Assembly (NCBI RefSeq): GCF_900104625.1
Contig: NZ_FNVZ01000004.1
Location: 496,001 to 560,000 of the forward strand
Direction: 5' to 3'
Source of the DNA: Leptotrichia massiliensis
GTDB taxonomy: Bacteria > Fusobacteriota > Fusobacteriia > Fusobacteriales > Leptotrichiaceae
DNA length: 64,000 nucleotides
This document shows positions 33,962 to 42,182 of this stretch, one piece after another (the first letter of the stretch is position 1; every line of letters starts with the position of its first letter). The translations under genes were made by a program, and so were the position numbers. Below the pieces are notes generated by a model. The model did not search any database. It was given only the letters and a program-made list of their open reading frames with translations, and was not told the origin of the DNA.

Positions 33962-34916
33962 TTTTCATCTCCTCTTTTTTTATTTCTTCAGCCAATTTTT
34001 GTGCAGTTTCCTTTGGATTTTCCCTATTTCCTTCAACTTCTTTAAATATTCTGATTCCGTTATTATTAAACATTCCCTTTAATTTTAATGTATTTCCTTC
34101 AATAACCGATGAACAGCCTATCGGAGTATGGCATCCTCCATCAAAAATTTTTGAAAATTCTCTTTCAGTTTTACACATTATCGTAACTTCATCATCATTT
34201 ATAATTTTCAGAAGATTTAGTATTTTATTATCATTTTCCCTGCATTGAATACACAAAATCCCTTGTCCTGGTGCTGGCATAAATGAATCTTTATCAAAAT
34301 ATTCAGTAATTCTGTTTTCCAGCCCAACTCTTTTTAATCCAGCCGCAGCCAGCACAATCGCATCATATTCCCCATCATCAAGTTTTTTTAACCTTGTGTG
34401 AATATTTCCACGAATTGCTTTTATCTTTACATCATTTCGCAAATTCAAAAGCTCCTTTTCCCGTCTTATGCTTCCTGTCCCAATTACAGAATTTTCATCA
34501 AGTTCTTTTAATTTTTTCCCGTTTTTTGAAACAAGCACATCACGGTTGTCTTCCCTCATTGGAAAGCATGCGTTTAAAAGTCCTTCTGGAGTGTTCTGTG
34601 GCATATCCTTTAACGAATGTACCGCCAAATCTATTTTATTTTCCAGCATTTCCTTTTCAATTTCCTTCACAAACAAGTCCTTTTGCGTAGTTCCTTTTAT
34701 TTTTGTAAAGTCCCTTAGGTCTTTATCTCCCTTTGTAACTATAACTTTCAGTTCTATTTCCAGTGGACTTTTTTTCTCAAATCCTTCAATTTCACAAAAA
34801 TTCTCATTTTCTCTTAATTCATCATATTTTTTAATAAGCATTTCTTTCACTTTTTCCGCTTGTGCAAGTGCCAAAATGCTTCCTCTCGTTCCAATAATTA
34901 TTTTATTTGATTTCAT
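33948..34916 (-). CDS. hemC: Porphobilinogen deaminase
   Basis: Condenses four porphobilinogens to hydroxymethylbilane. IIIGTRGSILALAQAEKVKE at the N-terminus, LAVHSLKDMPQNTPEGL near residue 97, GTGSIRREKELL, and the dipyrromethane cofactor attachment Cys262 in FDGGCHTPIG are all present. 322 aa. ATG overlaps the hemA stop by four bases. Gene order hemA-hemC-cobA/hemD feeds precorrin-2 to the cobalamin genes elsewhere in this window; no hemB or hemL is present here. Confidence 0.95.
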   Translation of the reverse strand: MKSNKIIIGTRGSILALAQAEKVKEMLIKKYDELRENENFCEIEGFEKKSPLEIELKVIVTKGDKDLRDFTKIKGTTQKDLFVKEIEKEMLENKIDLAVHSLKDMPQNTPEGLLNACFPMREDNRDVLVSKNGKKLKELDENSVIGTGSIRREKELLNLRNDVKIKAIRGNIHTRLKKLDDGEYDAIVLAAAGLKRVGLENRITEYFDKDSFMPAPGQGILCIQCRENDNKILNLLKIINDDEVTIMCKTEREFSKIFDGGCHTPIGCSSVIEGNTLKLKGMFNNNGIRIFKEVEGNRENPKETAQKLAEEIKKEEMKNEKR

Positions 34917-35953
34917 CTATTTTCACCCATCTCAATATTTTTCTGATTCGTATATTTTCTTCTTTTTTCAAGTTTTTCCGCTATTTTTTTTAACTGCTCC
35001 TCAATAATGTAAGAATATTTTTCTACAATTTCATCCCGTTTTTCCACATTTTTATTATATTCATCCCAAATATCCTCCAAATGATAAAGCGAAGCATTTT
35101 CAAACTCCCCTATACTTGCTTCAATATCTCTAGGAACGGCTAAATCAAGGAAAAACCGTTTTTTTCCATCATTCAAAATATTTTGAATTTTCGCTGTTTC
35201 AAGAATCAAATGTGGTGCAGAAGTGGCACTTATTACAATATCCATATTTTTTATAACATTATATTTCTCGTTAAATTCTGCTGTCTGAACGTCTGGATAC
35301 ACTTTCTGCAATTCAATTGATCGTCGTAAACTTCTATTTGTCATTGTCAAATGGCAATTGTTCATTTTGTGAAGAAGTGCAAGAATTGACTGGCTCAAAT
35401 CTCCCACTCCAATTACAAATATTTTTTTATTTTCAAGGCTCTCAAATTTTGTTCTTATAAATTTTACAGCTATCGAATCAAGTGAAATATTTTTTTCATT
35501 TATCTTGCTTTCCGCCCTAAATCTTTTTCCAGTTTCTATCGCCTGATTAAACATTATATTCAAAAATGAAGATGTAATATTTTTGTCAAGAGCGTCAAAA
35601 TATGCTTTTTTAAGCTGTACAAGAATCTGATCCTCTCCCTTTATTATTGAATCCAGCCCACAAATCACCCGCAACAAATAATTCACAGCTTCAGCACCTT
35701 TATAGTCCTTCATCTTATCAATTCTAAAATCCCTCTTTAAACTCTCAATTTCAAATTCCTTGCTAACATCCAAATAAAGCTCTATCCTAAGGCAAGTTTC
35801 GACAGCCACATACCCCTTTATAATCCCTTTTTCCAAATACCCCCTCAAAACATGTCTATACCCCTCTTTTACAAACTTTTCCCTTTCTTCCAAACTCAAA
35901 TTTTTATAACTAAAACTTAGAATATAAAAATTTTTTACTAAATTTTCCTTCAT
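34913..35953 (-). CDS. hemA: Glutamyl-tRNA reductase
   Basis: First enzyme of the C5 route to 5-aminolevulinate. The catalytic cysteine lies in VAVETCLRIELYL; most relatives have Cys-Asn-Arg here, this one has Cys-Leu-Arg. LLRVICGLDSIIKGEDQILV and the NADPH-binding IFVIGVGDLSQSILALLHKM follow, then LDLAVPRDIEASI. The C-terminal dimerisation domain is shortened (346 aa against about 400-420). I chose the ATG at 35,953; a TTG five codons upstream overlaps the GGAGAG ribosome-binding site. It heads the hem operon. Confidence 0.9.
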   Translation of the reverse strand: MKENLVKNFYILSFSYKNLSLEEREKFVKEGYRHVLRGYLEKGIIKGYVAVETCLRIELYLDVSKEFEIESLKRDFRIDKMKDYKGAEAVNYLLRVICGLDSIIKGEDQILVQLKKAYFDALDKNITSSFLNIMFNQAIETGKRFRAESKINEKNISLDSIAVKFIRTKFESLENKKIFVIGVGDLSQSILALLHKMNNCHLTMTNRSLRRSIELQKVYPDVQTAEFNEKYNVIKNMDIVISATSAPHLILETAKIQNILNDGKKRFFLDLAVPRDIEASIGEFENASLYHLEDIWDEYNKNVEKRDEIVEKYSYIIEEQLKKIAEKLEKRRKYTNQKNIEMGENR

Positions 35954-36130
35954 TTTTTTTCTCTCCAATTTTTATTTTATATAATTTTGTAATTTTTTAA
36001 AATAATTTTTCTTAATTTCTATCTCCAAAATGAATATTACTAAATTTAATTTGTTATATGAAATGATGCATAAATTTTAGTATTTTAATTTTTTTATTTT
36101 TACTCTTTCTCCTTACAGACGATTATCTAT

Positions 36131-36159
36131 ATTCTATTAATTTTTCCATTTTTTGTCAA
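36131..36159 (-). promoter_or_regulatory. Promoter of the hemA operon
   Basis: On the - strand TTGACA (36,154-36,159) and TAGAAT (36,131-36,136) are 17 bases apart. The start would lie near 36,124, giving a 170-base leader to hemA in which no cobalamin riboswitch core is visible. Confidence 0.68.
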
Positions 36160-36214
36160 TTCAATTTAATAATAAGATTCTCAAACATTCTAATTGTAAA
36201 TTTATAACAAAATA

Positions 36215-36318
36215 TATTCAAACCTATTTAAAATTAAACTACTAAAAATTATATATATTTAGGGTTCGAGTAAAATAGTCATAACTTTTGAGTTTAGTTT
36301 TAAAGCAGTTTTACTATA
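36215..36318 (+). repeat. Intergenic hairpin repeat, family R1 copy B
   Basis: Reads TATTCAAACCTATTTAAAAT, TTAAACTACTAAAAATTATA, then GGGTTCGAGTAAAATAGTCA and ends TTTAAAGCAGTTTTACTATA. It matches copy A (23,819-23,926, opposite strand) over its full length. It lies between the hemA promoter and the end of the secreted protein gene at 36,367. Confidence 0.72.
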
Positions 36319-36366
36319 AAATAATAGGGAATATCTTATAAATCATAAGAATCCCCATTTAAAATA

Positions 36367-37086
36367 CTAATAAGCATATTTCGCAATCTCATCGACTATA
36401 TCGTCTGTCATTTCGTCTAACACATATTTTTTCTTAATATTAACAGTTTTCCATTCTTCCTTAGGCTTATTTGCCTTTTCATCAAACATATTTTCGCCAG
36501 TAGTAATTTTTACTTTATTAGTAGAAAAATTAATGCTAAATTCCTCTTGATTGCCAGAATTTCTCATATATGAATTATTGTCAAACCCTATGAGTTCAAA
36601 TTTTTTGTTTTGAAATCTAAAAGTGTATGTATTTTGTGTTACTGACCAGCTTCCTGCACTTAAAAAATAATTAAATTTAATTTTTAAAATATTATTTTTT
36701 ATGCTGATGTTGTCTAAAGTATCCATAAGAGCTGGATTTTCCTTATCTCCTGCACTTTTGATAAAACCTTTGTCATTCTTGCTTGCCAAAATATAACTTC
36801 CATTTTTTTGCTTGAACAAAACCAAAAGTATTCTTGGATTCAAGTTTAAATATTCAGAGCCAAGATTCTCATTTTTTACAATATTTGCTTTATCAGTTTT
36901 TTCGATAACAATAACAACATCTTCAAGTTTATCGTTATTCAAATCCCCTTTAGCCGAAAGAATCATTTTCCAGCCTGTCGGAACGAATCCATTTACATTT
37001 TTTGCCTTATCTGGAAAGCTTTCTCCAAAAGCAAAAAGAGAGCAAATTAAAAATACTGATAAAATAAATAATAATCCTCTTTTCAT
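36367..37086 (-). CDS. Secreted protein of unknown function
   Basis: 239 aa with signal peptide KRGLLFILSVFLICSLFAFG. The mature N-terminus has a repeat-like SAKGDLNNDKLEDVVIVIEK, the Asp/Asn-rich calcium-loop pattern of FG-GAP/VCBS-like modules, followed by a beta-rich domain (IKNNILKIKFNYFLSAGSWS). Such proteins occur singly in Fusobacteria and Bacteroidetes; function unknown. No evident operon partner. Confidence 0.72.
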   Translation of the reverse strand: MKRGLLFILSVFLICSLFAFGESFPDKAKNVNGFVPTGWKMILSAKGDLNNDKLEDVVIVIEKTDKANIVKNENLGSEYLNLNPRILLVLFKQKNGSYILASKNDKGFIKSAGDKENPALMDTLDNISIKNNILKIKFNYFLSAGSWSVTQNTYTFRFQNKKFELIGFDNNSYMRNSGNQEEFSINFSTNKVKITTGENMFDEKANKPKEEWKTVNIKKKYVLDEMTDDIVDEIAKYAY

Positions 37087-37219
37087 AAATAATACACCTT
37101 TACTTTCTTTTCCTTTTCTTTTCTTTTCTTTTTTATTCTAACTATTTGTAAAAGTTTAAAAATTTCGATAAATACAGTATTTTTAAATCTTTAATTTTCT
37201 TCTTTTTTCTGCTCTCTAA

Positions 37220-37239
37220 CAAGGGGTCTTGACCCCTTG
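37220..37239. repeat. 20-bp palindrome, copy 1
   Basis: CAAGGGGTCTTGACCCCTTG is a near-perfect palindrome, repeated identically at 38,570 and 38,772. No T-run follows on either side. Confidence 0.75.
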
Positions 37240-37276
37240 CGATATTAGTTAGTTTACTTTTACAATTGCCTATTTT

Positions 37277-38383
37277 CTATTCTAAAATTTCTCTCAAAGT
37301 CTCAATAACCCTATCATTGCTCTTTCTGTCCTTAATTGCCAGCCTAAAAAATCTTTCATCTAAAAATTTGAAATTGGACGCATCCCTTATCAGAATTCCT
37401 TCTTCCATCATTTTTTCCCGCAATTTTTTCACATTCATCCCTTTAGAAATCATTTCATCTTTTATTTTTACGCAAATAAAGTTCACTTCACTCTTATAAG
37501 GCTTTATTTTTGAAATTTCATTCAGTCTTTCATACATGTATTTTTTTTCTTCTGTTATCCAGTTTAATGTCTTTTCTATATACCCTGTATCATCAAGTAC
37601 TGTTATTCCAGCCATTTCAGCGATATTGTTCACGCTCCACGGCTCTTTTTTTTCAGCGATTTTCTTTTCCAAATTTTTGTCAAAATAAATTCCATATCCC
37701 AATCGTAATCCTGGAATAGCAAAAAATTTTGTAAATGCACGAGTTACAAACAAATTTTTCTTATTTTCCCCACTGTTTACAACGCTTTCCTTTAATCCAT
37801 CCTCTAAAAATTCGATAAATGCCTCATCAATAAATAACTTCGTAGCATATCTATTGCATTCTCTCAAAATTTCCTCTGTTTCAGCCATTTTCAAAAATTT
37901 TCCAGTCGGATTATTTGGATTGCAAATTATTACTAAATCATATTTTTTCTCAAGTTCCTTTTTTAATTTCCCAATATTAAGTCTAAACTCATCTTTTTCT
38001 TCTAATTCAAAATATTCAATTTCAATTTTCTGACTTTCAGAATTTTTGCACGCTCTTACTGCCCTTTCATATTCCCCAAAAGTAGGCGATACAATCAGCG
38101 CTTTTTCGGGTTTTATTACTTTTATGAACAAAAATATAGCTTCCGTCGCACCATTTCCCAGCACAATATTTTCCAGCTCAACTTTATTCAGTTGAGCCAA
38201 TTTTTCACGCAATTCCACATAATCAGGGTCAGGATACCTCTCAAGAATCCCAATATTTTCGATAATCTTCTGCTTTAAACTCTCTGGCACTCCGTAAGGA
38301 TTGATATTTGAGCTGTAATCCAGTATTTCTGTTATATTTTTTTCCCTAAATATTTTGTAAATATTTCCACCATGAAAATCCAT
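37277..38383 (-). CDS. cobD: CobD, threonine-phosphate decarboxylase
   Basis: PLP enzyme of the HisC-like fold that makes (R)-1-amino-2-propanol phosphate, the linker between corrin ring and nucleotide loop of cobalamin. The N-terminal FHGGNIYK is the CobD hallmark distinguishing it from HisC; YSSNINPYGVPESLK, NPNNPTGK, FIDEAFIEF and the Schiff-base lysine in TRAFTKFFAIPGLRLGYG (Lys219) are all seen. I chose ATG at 38,383, after GGAGGGAG; TTG and ATG codons farther upstream lack one. 368 aa. Confidence 0.92.
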   Translation of the reverse strand: MDFHGGNIYKIFREKNITEILDYSSNINPYGVPESLKQKIIENIGILERYPDPDYVELREKLAQLNKVELENIVLGNGATEAIFLFIKVIKPEKALIVSPTFGEYERAVRACKNSESQKIEIEYFELEEKDEFRLNIGKLKKELEKKYDLVIICNPNNPTGKFLKMAETEEILRECNRYATKLFIDEAFIEFLEDGLKESVVNSGENKKNLFVTRAFTKFFAIPGLRLGYGIYFDKNLEKKIAEKKEPWSVNNIAEMAGITVLDDTGYIEKTLNWITEEKKYMYERLNEISKIKPYKSEVNFICVKIKDEMISKGMNVKKLREKMMEEGILIRDASNFKFLDERFFRLAIKDRKSNDRVIETLREILE

Positions 38384-38511
38384 TTCTCCCTCCATTTCAA
38401 GAAAATTGTCTTTATACAATCTCTCATCTTATTTTACATTAAAAATCTTTTAAAATCAAATATATATTTAAATATTTATAATTTTTTTTGTTTAGTTCAT
38501 AGATTGTATAA

Positions 38512-38625
38512 TAGACCTGTTCGATAATTATATATATATTTAGAATTTAATAAAACAAATATTCTAAAGCAAGGGGTCTTGACCCCTTGTGAAAATAAAA
38601 AAACTTAGGTTATCGAACACATCTA
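38512..38625. mobile_element. 114-bp inverted-repeat element with palindromic centre
   Basis: TAGACCTGTTCGATAA (38,512-38,527) and TTATCGAACACATCTA (38,610-38,625) are inverted repeats matching at 14 of 16 positions. Between them lies the palindrome CAAGGGGTCTTGACCCCTTG (38,570-38,589). It has no coding capacity; a miniature transposable element is the simplest reading. Confidence 0.5.
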
Positions 38626-38719
38626 ATATATTGCGACAAACTAAAAAATATAAAAACTTATTGTAATTTTATTTTTTTAATAGGTAAGATATAAAGTGTT
38701 TGATTATAGATTCTGACTC

Positions 38720-38839
38720 ATACTAAACCCCATTTGAAAAAAAGAAAAGAGATTTCCTATTTACTTTCTGACAAGGGGTCTTGACCCCTTGCTAAACGGA
38801 ATTATAAAAACTCCATTGTTTTAATGGGAAATAGTATCA
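38720..38839. mobile_element. 120-bp inverted-repeat element with the same palindrome
   Basis: ATACTAAACCCCATTTGAAA (38,720-38,739) is an imperfect inverted repeat of TTTTAATGGGAAATAGTAT (38,821-38,839). The palindrome CAAGGGGTCTTGACCCCTTG (38,772-38,791) sits in between. The ends match those of the larger elements at 50,012 and 57,851. The remainder of the 38,384-38,969 gap is AT-rich with a 17-A tract at 38,873-38,889. Confidence 0.48.
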
Positions 38840-38969
38840 ATTCGTTTAATTTTAAAATTAAACTATGTTCAAAAAAAAAAAAAAAAAAACAGAAAAAACA
38901 AATGAGAATTAAATCACAATATTTAGAACATAGAGTACAATAATAAAAAAATTAAATTAAAGGAGTTGA

Positions 38970-39275
38970 ATGTCTATGAAAGTAGTATTTAAAATTTTAG
39001 CTTTAATTTTACTAGCATTAACAGTTACAAGCTGTGAATTGTTTGATCCAAGAGAGTGGGCAGAACTTAAAAAAGACGACACTCTGACAGGTAGATATTA
39101 CGATACCAGAACAGGAGAAACCACAATTGAGAGACCTCATTGTCTTTTAGATAGCAATGGACGTAAGAAAGAGTGCCGTAAAACACCTTATGAAAACAAA
39201 AGATTTACAGGTTGTAGCGGATCAAATACAGGTATGTGGGGAATGGGAAGAATCTGTACGTACGAAGATTATTAA
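38970..39275 (+). CDS. Small Cys-containing lipoprotein
   Basis: 101 aa. Lipoprotein signal VVFKILALILLALTVTSCEL (lipobox VTSC). The mature part has four further cysteines in RPHCLLDSNGRKKECRKT, FTGCSG and GRICTYED, suggesting two disulphides. No family recognised. AGGAG (38,961-38,965) serves ATG at 38,970 or 38,976. A 17-A tract lies about 80 bases upstream. A second tiny lipoprotein gene follows 35 bases later. Confidence 0.72.
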   Translation: MSMKVVFKILALILLALTVTSCELFDPREWAELKKDDTLTGRYYDTRTGETTIERPHCLLDSNGRKKECRKTPYENKRFTGCSGSNTGMWGMGRICTYEDY

Positions 39276-39310
39276 ACAATTACCCCAAATAATAGTTAGG
39301 AGAGATTTTT

Positions 39311-39421
39311 ATGAACAAAATATTTAAAATATTAATTATAGGCTTACTAGGATTGACTTTAATCAGTTGTTCAACGCCAGATGTAATGGGATATGATGGA
39401 GAAGGATATTATCGTAATTAA
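39311..39421 (+). CDS. 36-residue lipoprotein
   Basis: ATG at 39,311 after TAGGAGAG. The peptide is almost only a lipoprotein signal (FKILIIGLLGLTLISCS, lipobox LISC at residue 20) with a 16-residue mature tail rich in Gly and Tyr (VMGYDGEGYYRN). Entericidin-like or lysis-type small lipoproteins have this form. It is followed by a strong terminator, so it is probably the last gene of a two-gene lipoprotein transcript. Confidence 0.65.
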   Translation: MNKIFKILIIGLLGLTLISCSTPDVMGYDGEGYYRN

Positions 39422-39459
39422 GATAAAAAAAGATATTATTTAATTCATAGATTGACTAG

Positions 39460-39506
39460 ACTGCACCCCCAAAATTATATATAATATAAGAGGTGCAGTT
39501 TTTTTA
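39460..39506 (+). terminator. Terminator after the small lipoprotein genes
   Basis: ACTGCACC (39,460-39,467) pairs with GGTGCAGT (39,492-39,499), followed by seven T (39,499-39,505). Confidence 0.87.
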
Positions 39507-39518
39507 TTAAGAGAATTT

Positions 39519-39570
39519 ATACTAAACTCTATTTTGATAATGAATTCATTACAAACTTTTCCTATAAATG
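39519..39570 (+). repeat. Partial copy of the ATACTAAA-ended repeat
   Basis: ATACTAAACTCTATTTTGAT, then TCATTACAAACTTTTCCTAT matches the left end of the elements at 50,012 and 57,851. The rest of the unit is missing. The 39,276-39,610 gap otherwise holds the 36-residue lipoprotein gene and its terminator. Confidence 0.5.
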
Positions 39571-39610
39571 TTAAATTACGTTTTCATTTTAATCTATTTG
39601 ATTTCTTGTC

Positions 39611-41110
39611 CTACCCCATTATTTCATAAACCTTATCAATATCCACATTTTCTCGCAAAATTTGTGCTAATTTATCGTATTCCCTGTTTTTATATTCTTT
39701 GAAACTAAAATCTTCATCGACTTTGTCTAGCCCTTTAAGTTTTCTTACTTCGTTCAGAAAATGATTTGTAAATTCAGAATTGTCAAATATTCCGTGAATA
39801 TAGGTTCCGACAACATTGCCTTTTACAGCGCCTTTTAGCTTTTCATCGTCAAAGATACATTTTATCTTGGTTTTTTCTTCGTGTACAGGATAACTGTAGC
39901 CTTGATGTATTTCATAGCCTTTTATTTCAATGCCATCCATTCCAGCGAGTATCCCATCTGCATTTTTTATTTTATTTTCATACTGTGTTGTTGTTTTTGC
40001 TGTTTCCATAACTGTTTCTATGTCTAATAAATCTAAACCTGAAATTTCTTTTAGATTAGACTCAATATTTTGAGGATCCATTATTTTTTGTCCCATTATT
40101 TGAAAACCACCACAAATTCCAAATACTATTGTTCCTCTTTTTGCAAGCCTTATAATTTCCCTGCTTATATTTTTATCAATTAAATCCTTCATGTCTTCCA
40201 CAGTGTTTTTAGAGCCAGGAATAATAATAATGTCCTCATCTCCAAGTTCAGAGCTTTTTGTAACATATTTTAAGGAAACATCGTTATAATGGCTAAGTGC
40301 GTCAATATCTGTAAAATTCGATATATGTTTTAGTTTAATAACCGAAATCCGAATTTTTCCTTCTTTTTTCACATTATACTTATCGATTCCCAGACTGTCC
40401 TCTTCCTCGATTCCCAGTGGGACAAACGGTACTACTCCCAAAACAGGCACATTTGTCAACTCTTCAATCATCTCAATTCCAGGAGTCAAAAGGCTCTTAT
40501 CCCCCCTAAATTTGTTTATAATTACACCTTTTATACGTTTTTTCTCACTTTCCTCAAGAAGCATAATTGTCCCATAAATTGCCGCAAAAACACCGCCTCT
40601 GTCAATATCAGCAACTAAAATAACAGGCGAATCAGCCATTTCAGCCATTCCTGTATTTACAATATCGTCTTCCTTCAAATTAATTTCCGCAGGGCTTCCT
40701 GCCCCTTCCAGCACACAAATATCAAAGTTGTCCCTTATGTGATTGTACGCCGCCATTATATCCTTTTTTAAATTATGTTTATAGGCAAAATATTCCCTCG
40801 CATCCATATTTTTGTAAACTTTTCCATTCACAATAACCTGTGATTTTCTGTCTGTTGTAGGCTTTAATAATATTGGATTCATAAATGCCTGAGGCTCGAT
40901 ATTAGCCGCTTCAGCCTGCACCACTTGAGCTCTCCCCATCTCTTTTCCATCCTTCGTAATAAACGAATTTAAAGCCATATTCTGTGACTTAAACGGCACC
41001 ACACTATACCCGTCCTGATAAAATATTCTGCAAAATCCTGCATTGATTATGCTTTTTCCCACATTAGAACCTGTCCCCAGCAACATTATATTTTTATGTT
41101 CTTTTCCCAT
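39611..41110 (-). CDS. cbiP: CbiP/CobQ, adenosylcobyric acid synthase
   Basis: Amidates four side chains of adenosylcobyrinic acid a,c-diamide using glutamine and ATP. N-terminal synthetase domain: MLLGTGSNVGKSIINAGFCR, FKSQNMALNSFITKDGKEMG, and the long FDICVLEGAGSPAEINLKED. The class I glutaminase-like domain has the nucleophile in VFGICGGFQIMGQ and a late HQGYSYP. 499 aa is typical. It stands alone between repeats and small membrane proteins rather than in a cbi operon. Confidence 0.94.
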   Translation of the reverse strand: MGKEHKNIMLLGTGSNVGKSIINAGFCRIFYQDGYSVVPFKSQNMALNSFITKDGKEMGRAQVVQAEAANIEPQAFMNPILLKPTTDRKSQVIVNGKVYKNMDAREYFAYKHNLKKDIMAAYNHIRDNFDICVLEGAGSPAEINLKEDDIVNTGMAEMADSPVILVADIDRGGVFAAIYGTIMLLEESEKKRIKGVIINKFRGDKSLLTPGIEMIEELTNVPVLGVVPFVPLGIEEEDSLGIDKYNVKKEGKIRISVIKLKHISNFTDIDALSHYNDVSLKYVTKSSELGDEDIIIIPGSKNTVEDMKDLIDKNISREIIRLAKRGTIVFGICGGFQIMGQKIMDPQNIESNLKEISGLDLLDIETVMETAKTTTQYENKIKNADGILAGMDGIEIKGYEIHQGYSYPVHEEKTKIKCIFDDEKLKGAVKGNVVGTYIHGIFDNSEFTNHFLNEVRKLKGLDKVDEDFSFKEYKNREYDKLAQILRENVDIDKVYEIMG

Positions 41111-41216
41111 AAATACTGCTCCTATTTTAAATTTATCTAAAAAATTTATTTATTCCCATTAAAATAATTATAACAGATAAAAATGCCATAAGCAAATTGG
41201 ATTTGTAAAAAAATTT

Positions 41217-41711
41217 TTATTTTCTTTTGAATTTTATTTTGTCCAATATTTTCTTGACTTTATCGCTATAAAATGCTCCAATTACAAATGAAACATGCGA
41301 TAATATACAAAATATATATTTTCTCCCATTTGTCAAACTAGACATTATCGAACTATTTTCATCTTCAAAAATAGCCCTAAACACAAAATAAATAAATATT
41401 ACAATCATTACCAAAATTAATGCTTTTTTATTCATTTTTTTTAGAAATCTTTTGCACAAATATCCTAAGAAGTACATAATTCCCAATATTATTATCAAGC
41501 AAAACAACGAAAACACAATTATAAAAATCTTCAAAATCTGCTCTGGAGCTTTCAACAAAACCCCAGTAGAAAATAATGTAAAAATAAACCAAAACAAATA
41601 TGCCAACACTGGATATATTGCTGACTGAACTAAAAAATAAATTATTGTAAATAAAATTAATCCTAAAGGATTATTCTGTTTCGTCATAAGTTTGTCTGTA
41701 TTTTTTTTCAT
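41217..41711 (-). CDS. Four-helix membrane protein, tandem paralogue 1
   Basis: 164 aa with four hydrophobic segments (LGLILFTIIYFLVQSAIYPV; IFIIVFSLFCLIIILGIMYF; ALILVMIVIFIYFVFRAIF; a C-terminal one). The end, SHVSFVIGAFYSDKVKKILD followed by KIKFKRK, is almost the same as in its neighbour at 41,728, so the two arose by tandem duplication. No family recognised. Confidence 0.65.
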   Translation of the reverse strand: MKKNTDKLMTKQNNPLGLILFTIIYFLVQSAIYPVLAYLFWFIFTLFSTGVLLKAPEQILKIFIIVFSLFCLIIILGIMYFLGYLCKRFLKKMNKKALILVMIVIFIYFVFRAIFEDENSSIMSSLTNGRKYIFCILSHVSFVIGAFYSDKVKKILDKIKFKRK

Positions 41712-41727
41712 TTTTCTTCTCCTTCTT

Positions 41728-42168
41728 TTATTTTTTTCTTTTAAATTTTATTCTGTCTAATATTTTCTTGACTTTATCGCTATGAAATGCTCCAATTGTA
41801 TATGAGATATGTGAGATTGTACAAAAAATATATACTGTTGTCTGTCCCGCCTCAAATTCATTATTATTAAAAATTTTATATATAAAGTAAAGTAAAATTA
41901 TAATCATCACACCACTTATAAATAATTTATTTATTTTTTGAAAAAAATCTTTACTCAAATATCCAAAATAATACACAAATGCAAGCGCTATTATCAAGGG
42001 AATCATCAATATTTCAATTGTATTTCCATAAGAAATCATAAAAGCCATTAAAAATAGAAAAAAAGCTGCTGATATAATTTTTTGAAGAAAAATATAAATT
42101 ATCGTAAATAAAACTAATACTAAAAAACTTTTTGCTTTTGACATAAATTTATTTTCATTTTTTTCCAT
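41728..42168 (-). CDS. Four-helix membrane protein, tandem paralogue 2
   Basis: 146 aa with hydrophobic segments at FLVLVLFTIIYIFLQKIISA, IEILMIPLIIALAFVYYFGY and ISGVMIIILLYFIYKIF. The C-terminus SHISYTIGAFHSDKVKKILD matches the neighbouring paralogue at 41,217. Sixteen bases separate the two genes. Function unknown. Confidence 0.65.
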   Translation of the reverse strand: MEKNENKFMSKAKSFLVLVLFTIIYIFLQKIISAAFFLFLMAFMISYGNTIEILMIPLIIALAFVYYFGYLSKDFFQKINKLFISGVMIIILLYFIYKIFNNNEFEAGQTTVYIFCTISHISYTIGAFHSDKVKKILDRIKFKRKK

Positions 42169-42182
42169 CCTTTTTTCTCCTT

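Noticed and set aside
34468-35007. 179-codon open frame on the + strand
   Set aside because: It is antisense to hemC and hemA, Ser/Phe-rich as expected from reverse reading of Lys/Glu-rich coding sequence, with no ribosome-binding site.
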